A stretch of 64,000 bases of DNA, taken from contig NZ_CP045920.1 in assembly GCF_009660225.1 (NCBI RefSeq), positions 1,674,001-1,738,000 of the forward strand. The letters run 5' to 3'. The notes under the pieces are model-generated. The model saw only the letters and a program-made list of their open reading frames with translations. It was not told the DNA's origin and did no database searches. Within the stretch, counting starts at the first letter, position 1, and each line of letters begins with the position of its first letter. This DNA comes from Pseudactinotalea sp. HY158. Its GTDB lineage: Bacteria; Actinomycetota; Actinomycetes; Actinomycetales; Beutenbergiaceae. Positions 22,669 to 30,546 of this stretch are shown here, one piece after another. Both the position numbers and the translations under genes were made by a program.

Positions 22669-22932
22669 GTGAAGACCTTCGAGGAACTGTTCGCAGAGCT
22701 GACACACAAGGCACGCACCCGACCCGAGGGCTCGGGCACGGTGGCACAGCTGGACGCCGGGGTGCACGGCATCGGCAAGAAGATCGTCGAGGAGGCGGCC
22801 GAGGTGTGGATGGCCGCCGAATACGAGACCGATGACGACACGGCCCTGGAGGTCTCGCAGCTGCTCTACCACCTCCAGGTGCTCATGGTGGCCAAGGGCC
22901 TCACTCTCGACGACGTCTACAAGCACCTTTAG
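22669..22932 (+). CDS. hisE: Phosphoribosyl-ATP pyrophosphatase
   Basis: This 87-residue all-alpha MazG-like enzyme performs the second step of histidine synthesis, hydrolysing phosphoribosyl-ATP to phosphoribosyl-AMP. The metal-binding motif [13 protein letters not shown] and the later [13 protein letters not shown] are intact. The GTG start is preceded by TAGGCT (22655-22660) at 8 bases and lacks a strong Shine-Dalgarno, so it may be leaderless. hisG follows after 8 bases, the normal hisE-hisG pairing in actinobacteria. Confidence 0.95.
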   Translation: MKTFEELFAELTHKARTRPEGSGTVAQLDAGVHGIGKKIVEEAAEVWMAAEYETDDDTALEVSQLLYHLQVLMVAKGLTLDDVYKHL

Positions 22933-22940
22933 AGGAACGA

Positions 22941-23783
22941 ATGTTGCGGATCGCTGTACCGAATAAGGGCGCCCTCGCCGGCCCCACCTCCGACCTGCTC
23001 CGGGAGGCGGGCTACCGCCAGCGCGGCGAGGGCCGGGAGCTCGTGCTCATCGACCCGGAGAACGAGGTCGAGTTCTTCTACCTGCGCCCGCGCGACATCG
23101 CGGTGTACGTCGGCGCCGGCACGGTCGACGCCGGGATCACCGGCCGCGACCTCATGCTCGACTCCGGGGTCGAGGCGGTCGAGCATCGCCGCCTCGGCTT
23201 CGCGCGCTCCACGTTCCGGTTCGCCGCACCGGTGGGGACGATGGCCTCGCTCGGCGACATCCGGGGCAAGCGCGTGGCCACCTCCTATGCGGGGGTCGTG
23301 CGCGACTACCTGCGCGACCACGACGTCGAGGCCACGGTCGTGCGGCTCGACGGCGCGATCGAGTCGACCGTGCACCTGGGCGTGGCCGACCTCGTGGCCG
23401 ACGTGGTCGAGACCGGTGCGACCCTGCGGGCCGCCGGACTCGAGGTCTTCGGGGAGAAGATCCTCGAGTCCGAGGCCGTGCTCATCCGACCCACCGGCGA
23501 GCCGCGGGCGGGCATGGAGATCCTCGACCGGCGCATCAAGTCCGTCCAGGTCGCCCGGCAGTACGTGATGATGGACTACGACGTGCCCGAGGACCTCGTC
23601 GACGTGGCGGTCTCGATCACGCCGGGGCTCGAATCGCCCACCGTCTCCCCGCTCCATTCCGATGGCTGGATGGCCGTGCGGGCGATGGTCGACGCGGAGC
23701 AGGCGCACCGGACCATGGACCGGCTCTACGACCTGGGTGCCCGGGCGATCCTGGTCACCTCGATCGAAGCCTGTCGCCTCTGA
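22941..23783 (+). CDS. hisG: ATP phosphoribosyltransferase, long form
   Basis: This 280-residue enzyme starts histidine synthesis by joining ATP and PRPP. It is the long form with a C-terminal ACT-like regulatory domain (about 210-280), which normally confers histidine feedback inhibition and makes HisZ unnecessary. Motifs include LRIAVPNKGAL, VDAGITGRDL and the PRPP-site region DLVADVVETGATLRAAGL. RBS AGAGGAACG lies just before the ATG. It is co-transcribed with hisE. Confidence 0.95.
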   Translation: MLRIAVPNKGALAGPTSDLLREAGYRQRGEGRELVLIDPENEVEFFYLRPRDIAVYVGAGTVDAGITGRDLMLDSGVEAVEHRRLGFARSTFRFAAPVGTMASLGDIRGKRVATSYAGVVRDYLRDHDVEATVVRLDGAIESTVHLGVADLVADVVETGATLRAAGLEVFGEKILESEAVLIRPTGEPRAGMEILDRRIKSVQVARQYVMMDYDVPEDLVDVAVSITPGLESPTVSPLHSDGWMAVRAMVDAEQAHRTMDRLYDLGARAILVTSIEACRL

Positions 23784-23786
23784 CCG

Positions 23787-24233
23787 ATGTCCGAGACCAC
23801 GGCCTCGCCGCTCCGCCCCCGGGCCACCCGGTGGGTCGCCGGCGGGCTCGTGGTACTCACGCTCGGCGGGGCCGCCACCCTCATGGTCATGCTCGCGCTC
23901 GACGGCCTGCTGCAGTCGATGTTCGCGCTGTGGATCATCGCCCTCGCACTCGGGGCCGCCGTGTTCCTGCTGCTGCAGGCGCTCGTCGTGGCCCGTGCCA
24001 CCGCGCAGGGTCTCTACGTGCGCAACCTCGTGCGGCGGCGGCTCCTCCCGTGGGAGTCGATCGTCTCGGTGCGGTTCGGTCCGGACCGGCCGTGGGCCCA
24101 GCTCGACCTGGACGACGGCACGACGTGGCCGGTCATGGCGATCCAGTCCGCCGACGGCGCCTACGGGCACGAGCAGGCGCGGCGGCTTGCCGGCTGGGTG
24201 CAGGACCGGGAGGGGACCGATCCGAATCCGTGA
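23787..24233 (+). CDS. Two-helix membrane protein with PH-like domain
   Basis: This 148-residue protein has two hydrophobic helices (about residues 17-38 and 46-66) and a short C-terminal beta-rich region with LYVRNLVRRRLLPWESIVSVRFG, the pattern of bacterial PH-like domains found in small actinobacterial membrane proteins. Such a gene follows hisG in many actinomycetes. It starts 3 bases after hisG and is probably in the same transcript. Function is unknown. Confidence 0.75.
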   Translation: MSETTASPLRPRATRWVAGGLVVLTLGGAATLMVMLALDGLLQSMFALWIIALALGAAVFLLLQALVVARATAQGLYVRNLVRRRLLPWESIVSVRFGPDRPWAQLDLDDGTTWPVMAIQSADGAYGHEQARRLAGWVQDREGTDPNP

Positions 24234-24257
24234 GGGCCGGGTCCGAAGCCGTGCGGA

Positions 24258-24590
24258 CTAGAGGTACAGGCCCGTGGAGACCTCGACCCGTTCTGCGGCC
24301 ACGGCGTGCAGGTCCTTCTCACGCAGGATGACGTAGCTGTGGCCCTGGATCTCCACCTCGTGTCGGTTCTCCGGCGCGAAGAGCACGTGGTCGCCGGTGG
24401 TCACGTGACGCACCTCGGGCCCCGTTCCCAGCACCTCCGCCCAGACCAGCCGGGACGCCATCTCGGCCGTCGCGGGGATGAGGATCCCGCCGGCGCTGCG
24501 GCGCTCGGAATCCGCGTCCGGTCGCACGATCACGCGGTCGTGCAGCATCATGATCGGCAGGGTGCCACTGGTGAGATCAGCCACGGTCAC
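24258..24590 (-). CDS. GroES-like (Cpn10-fold) protein
   Basis: This 110-residue protein matches the co-chaperonin fold: LHDRVIVRPDADSERRSAGG includes the position of the mobile loop, followed by ILIPATA, VLGTGPEV, DHVLFAPENRHEVEIQGH and YVILREKDLHAV. It is not the usual groES beside groEL, and the mobile loop is degenerate compared with canonical GroES. Homologues ending in TGLYL are common in Micrococcales. The GTG start at 24590 lies inside the end of the DUF3866 gene (14-base overlap), so the two form an operon. A start at an internal ATG is possible. Confidence 0.8.
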   Translation of the reverse strand: MTVADLTSGTLPIMMLHDRVIVRPDADSERRSAGGILIPATAEMASRLVWAEVLGTGPEVRHVTTGDHVLFAPENRHEVEIQGHSYVILREKDLHAVAAERVEVSTGLYL

Positions 24591-25659
24591 CCAGCCTAGT
24601 CGCCGCGTACCGCCCCGCCGCCGCGGCGGCGAGGAACGGGGCGGGATCCTGGTCGTGGCCGCGGCCCATCGTGCTCAGCCGTACGGGCGAGGTGGCGAGC
24701 GCCTCGTCGAGGCCCGTGACGGGCTCGGTCACGAGGGTGTGCCGGCCCGGGAGGGTGCCCGCCTGCCGGTGCACGAGGTCACCGAGCCCGCCCGGCAGGT
24801 CGGGCACGACGATCGTCGCCGGGGCGAGCGCCACGCGCCCGTACGCGGTGAGGGAGTGGTGGGAGATGCCCCGATGCCGCTCGCGTGGGTCGGCGCCCGA
24901 GACCCGCAGGCTCCCGATCGGTCGGCCGCCGAGGACCGCGGCGGCGTTGAGGACATCGCCCGCGTGCGTGCCGGAGAAGCCCCACCGGGTGCCGGTGCCG
25001 AGGTTTCCCGGCCCCTGGGCCACGATGGCGAGATCGGCGCCGGCCACGTGCCGGGCGGCGAGCAGCCCGGTGTGGACGTTCACGGCCTCGAGGTCGCCCC
25101 CGTAGGCCTGCCCGACCGTGATGACCGAGGCGATCCACGCGGCCTCCCGCAGGGCGCTGATCGTCCGGGAGAACGCGGCCGGCAGGGCGCCGCCGTCGGT
25201 CATGACGTAGGCGATCCGTGCCCGAGGGGCGCGGGCCCGCACGCCCGCCGCGATCGCGGGGAGTGCCGAGTGGAGATCGGCCGTGATCACGGGCAGGCCG
25301 CCGAGGTCGTCGGCGGTGGCGAGCACCTCGTGATGGGGGGACTCCTGCTCGTCGACGCCGAGCCGGACCGTCTGCATCGGGGTATAGCGGGCCTTGACGA
25401 TGTGACCCGGGGCCGGCGGCGGGTCGGCCGGGAGTCGGTCGGGGATCGCCACGACGAACGCGAAGCCCCCCGTTCCCAGCCCCTTGGCGAGCGCCGCCGC
25501 GGACAGCAGCACCCGCTCGCCCACGCGGGCCACCCCCACGAGATCCGTGTAGGCGAGCGCGCGCACCGGCGTGCCGTCACCGAGTTCGGCCCGCAGCTGC
25601 TGCACCCCGGGCCAGCCCTCGTCCTCGGCCCGGACCGTCGCCTCTCGCCAGATCATCAT
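24577..25659 (-). CDS. DUF3866 family protein
   Basis: This roughly 360-residue protein matches the actinobacterial DUF3866 family, which has no known function. Visible features are GHIVKARYTPMQTVRLGVDEQESPHHE split over residues 85-115, a Gly-rich region VAQGPGNLGTGT and the conserved GISHHSLTAYGRVAL. It has no signal peptide or membrane helix. It precedes the GroES-like gene in the same direction, and the genes overlap. It is divergent from pafB. ATG codons at 25659 and 25656 are equally possible starts. Confidence 0.82.
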   Translation of the reverse strand: MMIWREATVRAEDEGWPGVQQLRAELGDGTPVRALAYTDLVGVARVGERVLLSAAALAKGLGTGGFAFVVAIPDRLPADPPPAPGHIVKARYTPMQTVRLGVDEQESPHHEVLATADDLGGLPVITADLHSALPAIAAGVRARAPRARIAYVMTDGGALPAAFSRTISALREAAWIASVITVGQAYGGDLEAVNVHTGLLAARHVAGADLAIVAQGPGNLGTGTRWGFSGTHAGDVLNAAAVLGGRPIGSLRVSGADPRERHRGISHHSLTAYGRVALAPATIVVPDLPGGLGDLVHRQAGTLPGRHTLVTEPVTGLDEALATSPVRLSTMGRGHDQDPAPFLAAAAAGRYAATRLGDRG

Positions 25660-25761
25660 GCCTCGCAACGTACCGTGCCCGCCCCGTCCCATGCTGCGAT
25701 CCGGCCCGATCCGGCCCGAGCGTCTCCCGCCGGCCCGATCCGTCCGATGCGCCGGTGCGGC

Positions 25762-25810
25762 TAGGCTGACTCCCATGAGAACGCCGGGCCGTCCGGGGAC
25801 CGAGGAATGA
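25762..25810 (+). promoter_or_regulatory. pafBC promoter with a leaderless 11-codon upstream ORF
   Basis: TAGGCT at 25762-25767 is followed 7 bases later by ATG 25775, which opens the short ORF MRTPGRPGTEE. Its TGA overlaps the pafB ATG at 25807. GAGG at 25802-25805, within the short ORF, is the only ribosome-binding sequence for pafB, but its spacing to the ATG is very short. Confidence 0.4.
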
Positions 25811-26904
25811 CGGCAGTCCCCGCCCACGAACGCCTCCTCGACCTCGTGATCGCCCTGACGCAGGCGCGCCCGATGATGACCAAGGAGCAGATCCGTCGGC
25901 GGGTGCGCGGCTACGAGGGCTCCGGCGAGGGCGGCGGTCGTGCGCAGGAGGCCTTCGAGCGCAAGTTCGACCGCGACAAGGAGACCCTGCGCAGGCTGGG
26001 CGTTCCGCTGCTCACCCTCACGAGCGTCGTCCACGAGGACGAGGTGGGCTACCGGATCGACATGGACGACTACGAGCTGCCGCGGGTGCGGCTCACCACG
26101 GCCGAGCTCGGCGTGCTCTCGCTGGCGGCCGAGGCCTGGCAGGACTCCCAGGTGGCGCGATCGGCGCGGCGCGCGCTCACGAAGCTGCGCGCCCGCAGCC
26201 CCCAGGAGGCCGGGGAGACGGGCCCGGGTCCGTCTCCATGGCTCGCCGGCGCGGCGGTGCTGTCGGCGCCGCAGGAGTCCCTGGCCGACCTGCTCGGGGC
26301 GATCACCGACCGGGTCGCGGTCGCGTTCTCCTACCACGCCGCCCGCACCGGACGCACGAGTGGGCGACGGGTCGAGCCGTGGCGCATCGTCGCCCGCGAA
26401 CGCGGCTGGTACCTCGTGGGGTGGGACCGTGACCGGCGGGACCGGCGAACCTTCCGGCTCTCCCGGATCGAGGGGGCCGTGACCCGCCTCGCCGAGGGCG
26501 CGCCGATCGAGATTCCCCCCGCGGAGGTGGACCCGGCGGAATCCGGCGGGTCTCCAGGGTCCACAGGGCCTACTCGGTCTGCTCGGTCTGCTCGGTCTGC
26601 TCTCGTGACGGCGGAGCTCGCCGTCCGTACCGATCGGGCCGGCCGCCTGCGCGCCGCCGGGCGCGTGACCGGACGACTCGGCGGGCGGGCGGGCGAGCGG
26701 GACGGCGCCGGCGAGGAGCGGGACGTCCTCGAGATCGAGGTCGCGGACCCGGAGACATTCGCGGGCGAACTCGCCGGCTACGGGGACGCCGTCGTCGTCC
26801 TCGCCCCCGCCGACCTGCGGGCAGCCGTGCTCGCGCGGCTCCGGGCGGTCGCGGGCCTGGCGGAACAGGCGGGCGAGGCGCCGGCCGAGGGGAGCGCGTC
26901 ATGA
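25807..26904 (+). CDS. pafB: WYL-domain transcriptional regulator PafB
   Basis: This 365-residue protein has an N-terminal winged-helix region, a WYL domain (about 170-230, with WRIVARERGWYLVGWDRDRR) and a C-terminal WCX-like region. PafB with PafC activates the RecA-independent DNA damage response in mycobacteria and relatives, sensing single-stranded DNA through the WYL domain. A six-unit 9-base repeat inserts GSPGSTGPTRSARSARSA at about residues 248-265, in the linker between WYL and WCX. The stop overlaps pafC (ATGA). Confidence 0.92.
   Translation: MTAVPAHERLLDLVIALTQARPMMTKEQIRRRVRGYEGSGEGGGRAQEAFERKFDRDKETLRRLGVPLLTLTSVVHEDEVGYRIDMDDYELPRVRLTTAELGVLSLAAEAWQDSQVARSARRALTKLRARSPQEAGETGPGPSPWLAGAAVLSAPQESLADLLGAITDRVAVAFSYHAARTGRTSGRRVEPWRIVARERGWYLVGWDRDRRDRRTFRLSRIEGAVTRLAEGAPIEIPPAEVDPAESGGSPGSTGPTRSARSARSALVTAELAVRTDRAGRLRAAGRVTGRLGGRAGERDGAGEERDVLEIEVADPETFAGELAGYGDAVVVLAPADLRAAVLARLRAVAGLAEQAGEAPAEGSAS
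26548..26601 (+). repeat. Six-unit 9-base tandem repeat in pafB
   Basis: Units GGGTCTCCA, GGGTCCACA, GGGCCTACT and three identical CGGTCTGCT encode GSP GST GPT RSA RSA RSA. The three identical units suggest recent expansion. Confidence 0.9.
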
Positions 26905-27881
26905 CGGATCACGCCCCCGACCGGCTGGCCCGCCTGCTGGCGCTCATCGCCTACCTCGAGGAGAACCCGGGCGTGCCCGTGGCCCGGGTCGCCGAACACT
27001 TCGGCGTGCGCGAGCAGCAGGTGCTCGAGGACGTGAACACGCTGTGGGTCAGCGGCGCCCCCGGCTACCTGCACGGCGACCTCATCGACTTCGCGGCCGA
27101 CGAGTACGACCACGGCGTGCTCACGCTCACGGACGACCAGTCGATGTCCACCCCGCTCCGACTCGATCCGGCGGAGGCCGTCGCGCTCCTCGTGGCCCTG
27201 CAGTCGCTGGCCGCCGTCATCGGGGAGAACGCGCTCGTGGCCTCCACCTCCGTCAAGCTGCGCGAGGCCGCGGGCGACGCCGCGCGGCTGACCGAGGCGG
27301 TCCGCATCGACGGCCCCGAGCCCGCCGAGCATCGCGGCCTGCTGGCCACGGCGATCTCCGCCGACCGGCGAGTGCGGCTGCGCTACCTCTCCGGCGCCGA
27401 CGAGGAGACCGAGCGGGACGTCGACCCCCTCACGCTCCTGACCGACGGGCAGCACTGGTACCTCGACGCCTGGTGCCACCGGGCCCGCGCGCCCCGGCAG
27501 TTCCGGCTCGACCGAATCCTCTCGGCCTCGGCCCTGCCGGTCCCGCGCGCTCGGCACGCCGGACATGCTGGGCATGCCGGGCGGCGCGGACCGGGGGCCG
27601 CCGGCGACCAGGTCGCCCTGCGACTGGCCGGCCGGGCGCGCTGGGTGGCCGATCAGGTGCCGCACACCCGGGTCGACGACCACGACGACGGCTCCTTCAC
27701 CCTCCACCTCGGCGTGACCGACCCCCGCTGGCTCCGGCGGCTGTGTCTCGAACTCGGCCCGCTGCTCCTGGGCGTCGGCCCAGGGCCCGTGGCGCGGGAC
27801 GTGGCGGGCTCGGCGCGGGCCGCACTCGAGGCCTACGCCGCGTTCGAGCGCCCCGACGCGGCCGGCGAACAGCTCCCATAG
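26901..27881 (+). CDS. pafC: WYL-domain transcriptional regulator PafC
   Basis: This 326-residue partner of PafB has an N-terminal helix-turn-helix (LLALIAYLEENPGVPVARVAEHFGV split, residues 10-40), a WYL domain (about 155-215, LTDGQHWYLDAWCHRAR) and a WCX domain. The pair binds as a heterodimer to promoters of DNA repair genes. A three-unit 9-base repeat at 27552-27578 encodes RHA GHA GHA in the linker. It overlaps pafB by 4 bases. In Mycobacterium the pafBC genes are also followed by tatA and tatC, as here. Confidence 0.92.
   Translation: MTDHAPDRLARLLALIAYLEENPGVPVARVAEHFGVREQQVLEDVNTLWVSGAPGYLHGDLIDFAADEYDHGVLTLTDDQSMSTPLRLDPAEAVALLVALQSLAAVIGENALVASTSVKLREAAGDAARLTEAVRIDGPEPAEHRGLLATAISADRRVRLRYLSGADEETERDVDPLTLLTDGQHWYLDAWCHRARAPRQFRLDRILSASALPVPRARHAGHAGHAGRRGPGAAGDQVALRLAGRARWVADQVPHTRVDDHDDGSFTLHLGVTDPRWLRRLCLELGPLLLGVGPGPVARDVAGSARAALEAYAAFERPDAAGEQLP
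27552..27578 (+). repeat. Three-unit 9-base tandem repeat in pafC
   Basis: Units CGGCACGCC, GGACATGCT and GGGCATGCC encode RHA GHA GHA, located in the same WYL-WCX linker as the repeat in pafB. Confidence 0.75.
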
Positions 27882-27973
27882 GGGCCCATCGGTCAGGTCA
27901 CGGTTGGGCCGCAGATGCGTGCCCCGTTCATCCGCGGTGGAACGCGTGCTCATCGCTGGGTTAACCTGTGCGG

Positions 27974-28363
27974 ATGCAGTGGGTCATCGTCTGGAGCGTG
28001 CTCGTCGTCGCCACGCTCGCCGGTGCCACGTGGCTGGCCCTGCGGCTCTATCGGCAGGTCCGACGCTTCCTCGCCCAGTTGCGGGACACGACGATCGTGC
28101 TCGAACGGCTCGAGGAGCGGATCGAGGAGCTGACCGAGCTACGCGGCCCGGATCCCGCGTTCACCCCGGATCTGGCGGCGAGCCCGGAGCGGCGGATCCG
28201 GCTGCGTGCCCGGATCGAGGAGAACCGCGCGCGGCGCCGCCGGCGCACGCAGGAACGACGCCGCCGGACGCTCACCCGCTGGCAATTGGAACGCGTGGTC
28301 GCGGCGCGACCGGACCCGCGGTCTAGAATGAACCACACACCTTCCACACAAGGCGGAGAATAG
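27974..28363 (+). CDS. Small single-pass membrane protein, unknown
   Basis: This protein of about 129 residues has one N-terminal membrane helix (about residues 2-24, WVIVWSVLVVATLAGATWLA) and then a strongly charged, Arg-rich, probably helical cytoplasmic tail (LRARIEENRARRRRRTQERR). TAACCT at 27962-27967 ends 6 bases before the ATG at 27974, suggesting a leaderless start; a GTG at 27968 is less likely because it would touch the hexamer. It precedes tatA by two bases, but no role in Tat export is known. Confidence 0.65.
   Translation: MQWVIVWSVLVVATLAGATWLALRLYRQVRRFLAQLRDTTIVLERLEERIEELTELRGPDPAFTPDLAASPERRIRLRARIEENRARRRRRTQERRRRTLTRWQLERVVAARPDPRSRMNHTPSTQGGE
28324..28329 (+). promoter_or_regulatory. 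Probable tatA promoter -10 (TAGAAT)
   Basis: A good -10 hexamer inside the end of the preceding gene, 36 bases before tatA; GGAG lies at 28355-28358. Confidence 0.4.
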
Positions 28364-28365
28364 TC

Positions 28366-28671
28366 ATGGGTCTGAAGAATCCAGTCATCTGGCTCGTCCT
28401 CATCGGGATCGTCATCGTGCTCTTCGGCGCCTCGAAGCTGCCCGACATCACCCGGAACGTGGGCAAGTCCCTCAAGATCTTCAAGCAGGAGGTCCGCGAG
28501 CTCAAGGACGACACGAACGTGAACACGGGCACCACCGGTTCGACCGCGGCCACGCCCCCCGTGGTCGAGGGAACCGCGTCCGCCCCGTCGCCGCAGGCCG
28601 CCCCCGCACAGCCCGAGCAGCCGCCGGCCGCGCCGCATCCGAGCACGCCCCCCGCCGACACCAACCGGTAG
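28366..28671 (+). CDS. tatA: Sec-independent translocase subunit TatA
   Basis: This 101-residue protein has the TatA plan: a short N-terminal membrane helix (IWLVLIGIVIVLFGASKLP), a hinge, and an amphipathic helix (DITRNVGKSLKIFKQEVREL). A long Pro/Ala-rich acidic-to-neutral tail follows. TatA multimers form the pore for folded proteins with twin-arginine signals. The FGASKLPDI motif is standard for actinobacterial TatA. tatC follows after 6 bases. Confidence 0.95.
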   Translation: MGLKNPVIWLVLIGIVIVLFGASKLPDITRNVGKSLKIFKQEVRELKDDTNVNTGTTGSTAATPPVVEGTASAPSPQAAPAQPEQPPAAPHPSTPPADTNR

Positions 28672-28677
28672 TCGTCC

Positions 28678-29562
28678 GTGGCCCAACGTCCCGGACTCTC
28701 CCGCAAGGGAAATCCGGAAGGAAAGATGGCGCTGGGCGACCATCTGCGGGAGCTGCGGCGGCGCTTCATGCTCGGCGCGATCGGCCTCGTCGTCGGCGCC
28801 GTCATCGGGTGGCTCGCCTTCGACCTCGTCTTCGCGATCCTGCAGGAGCCGTTCGACAAGCTGAACGACCGGGGCCTGGTCGCCAAGCTGAACTTCACCG
28901 CGATCGCCTCGTCCTTCGACCTGAAGATCCGGATCTCCCTCTTCGTCGGCACGCTCGTGTCGGCCCCGTGGTGGCTCTACCAGATGTGGGCCTTCATCAC
29001 CCCGGGCCTGACCAAGAAGGAACGCCGCCGCACGATCGCGGTCGTGGCGGCCGGGGTGCCGCTGTTCCTCGCCGGTGCGACGATGGCCTGGCTGGTCCTG
29101 CCCAAGGCCGTGGCGATCCTCACGCAGTTCACCCCCGAGGGCGTCGTCAACTTCATCGACGCGAACGTCTACCTCAAGTTCGTCATGCAGTTCGTGCTCG
29201 CCTTCGGGGCGGCCTTCCTCATGCCGCTGTTCATGGTCGTGCTCTCGGCCATGGGCATCGTCAAGGGGAGGACCTGGCTGCGCGGCTGGCGCTGGGCGAT
29301 CCTGGCGATCTTCCTCTTCTGCGCGATCGCGACGCCGACGACCGACGTCGTGTCCATGTTCATCATGGCCTCGCCGATCATCGCCCTCTACTTCATCGCG
29401 GTCTTCTTCAGCGTGCGACAGGACAAGCGGATCGCGAAGCGCCGGGCCGCGCTCGACGCCGAACTGGCCGCCGAGGACGAGTCGGCGGGTTCGGCAGGGT
29501 CGGGGGAGCCTGCGGAGACCATCGGGGCGAATCCGGCGGATGTGACAGACCGGTCCCGATGA
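28678..29562 (+). CDS. tatC: Sec-independent translocase subunit TatC
   Basis: This 294-residue membrane protein carries six predicted helices and the TatC signatures MALGDHLRELRRRF and the region before helix 3 with WWLYQMWAFITPGLTKKE. It recognises the twin-arginine signal peptide. The GTG start gives an N-terminal extension of about 16 residues before the conserved MALGDHL; an ATG at that Met is a possible alternative start. The C-terminal cytosolic tail contains a short Ser/Ala/Gly stretch in a 9-base rhythm. It overlaps the next gene by 4 bases. Confidence 0.95.
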   Translation: MAQRPGLSRKGNPEGKMALGDHLRELRRRFMLGAIGLVVGAVIGWLAFDLVFAILQEPFDKLNDRGLVAKLNFTAIASSFDLKIRISLFVGTLVSAPWWLYQMWAFITPGLTKKERRRTIAVVAAGVPLFLAGATMAWLVLPKAVAILTQFTPEGVVNFIDANVYLKFVMQFVLAFGAAFLMPLFMVVLSAMGIVKGRTWLRGWRWAILAIFLFCAIATPTTDVVSMFIMASPIIALYFIAVFFSVRQDKRIAKRRAALDAELAAEDESAGSAGSGEPAETIGANPADVTDRSR

Positions 29563-30539
29563 GGCGATCGCACCGGTTGGGTGTGATCGTCAATCCGGTC
29601 GCCGGCCACGGCCGCGGCCGCACCGGCGGGCACACCGTGCTGACCGAACTGGCGCGATGCGGCTACGAGGTCGTCGACCTCTCCGGGCAGAGCGCCACCG
29701 ACGCGCTGCGTCATGCGCACTCCGCCCGGGCGGACTACGACGCGCTCGTGGTCGTCGGCGGGGACGGGATGGCCCACCTCGGCTTCAACGCCGTGGCCGG
29801 CACGCCGACCCCGCTCGGTCTCATCGCCGTCGGCTCCGGGAACGATCTCGCCCGCAGCCTCGGGCTGCCGATCCACGACGTGCCCGCGGGCATCGCCCTC
29901 ATCGGCGCCGCCCTGAGCGGCCCGCCGCGGCGCATCGACGCCATCGAGACCACCGTCGCGGCGCCGCACCCGGCGCGCGTCTCGACGCGGCCGGACGGGC
30001 TCGACTGGGCCGCGGCGATCGTCTCGGCCGGCTTCGACGCCGCCGTGAACGACCGGGCCAACTCCTACCGCAGGCCCCGGGGCGGGGCACGGTACGTGCG
30101 TGGGGTGCTCGCGGAGCTGCGCACGTTCCGACCCTACGGCTACCGGCTCACGATCGACGGCGCCACCCGGGAGTTCGACGGCGCCCTCGTCGCCCTGGCG
30201 AACGGTCGCACCTTCGGCGGCGGCATGGCGATCGCCCCGGACGCCCGCCTCGACGACGGGCTCATCGACGTCGTCATCGCCCGCGACATCGGCCGGGCCG
30301 AACTCCTGCGCGTGTTCCCGCGGGTGTACCGGGGCACCCACGTCGATCACCCCGCCGTGGAGGTCCTCCGGGCCCGGCACGTGCGGATCGAGGCGATCGA
30401 GGGCCATCCCAGCCCGGTCCCGGTGGCCTTCGCCGACGGCGAACCCCTGGGGGCCGTGCCCCTCGAGGCCACGATCCGGCCCGGCGCCGTGCGCTTCCTG
30501 GGACCCGGCAGAGGCGGGCACCCGCGCGCCGTAGGCTGA
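29559..30539 (+). CDS. Diacylglycerol/lipid kinase family protein
   Basis: This 326-residue protein belongs to the DAGK catalytic-domain family (YegS/DgkB group). It has VIVNPVAGHGRGR near the start, the ATP loop VVGGDGMAHLGFNAV and GSGNDLARSLGLP. The usual GGDGT is GGDGM here, a substitution next to the catalytic aspartate that should be noted. It probably phosphorylates a membrane lipid such as diacylglycerol. It is translationally coupled to tatC and followed by helY; the order tatC-dgk-helY is common in actinobacteria. Confidence 0.87.
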   Translation: MRRSHRLGVIVNPVAGHGRGRTGGHTVLTELARCGYEVVDLSGQSATDALRHAHSARADYDALVVVGGDGMAHLGFNAVAGTPTPLGLIAVGSGNDLARSLGLPIHDVPAGIALIGAALSGPPRRIDAIETTVAAPHPARVSTRPDGLDWAAAIVSAGFDAAVNDRANSYRRPRGGARYVRGVLAELRTFRPYGYRLTIDGATREFDGALVALANGRTFGGGMAIAPDARLDDGLIDVVIARDIGRAELLRVFPRVYRGTHVDHPAVEVLRARHVRIEAIEGHPSPVPVAFADGEPLGAVPLEATIRPGAVRFLGPGRGGHPRAVG

Positions 30540-30546
30540 CACCATG
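30532..30546 (+). promoter_or_regulatory. Possible leaderless helY promoter
   Basis: TAGGCT at 30532-30537 ends 6 bases before the helY ATG at 30544; no ribosome-binding site is visible. Confidence 0.35.
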
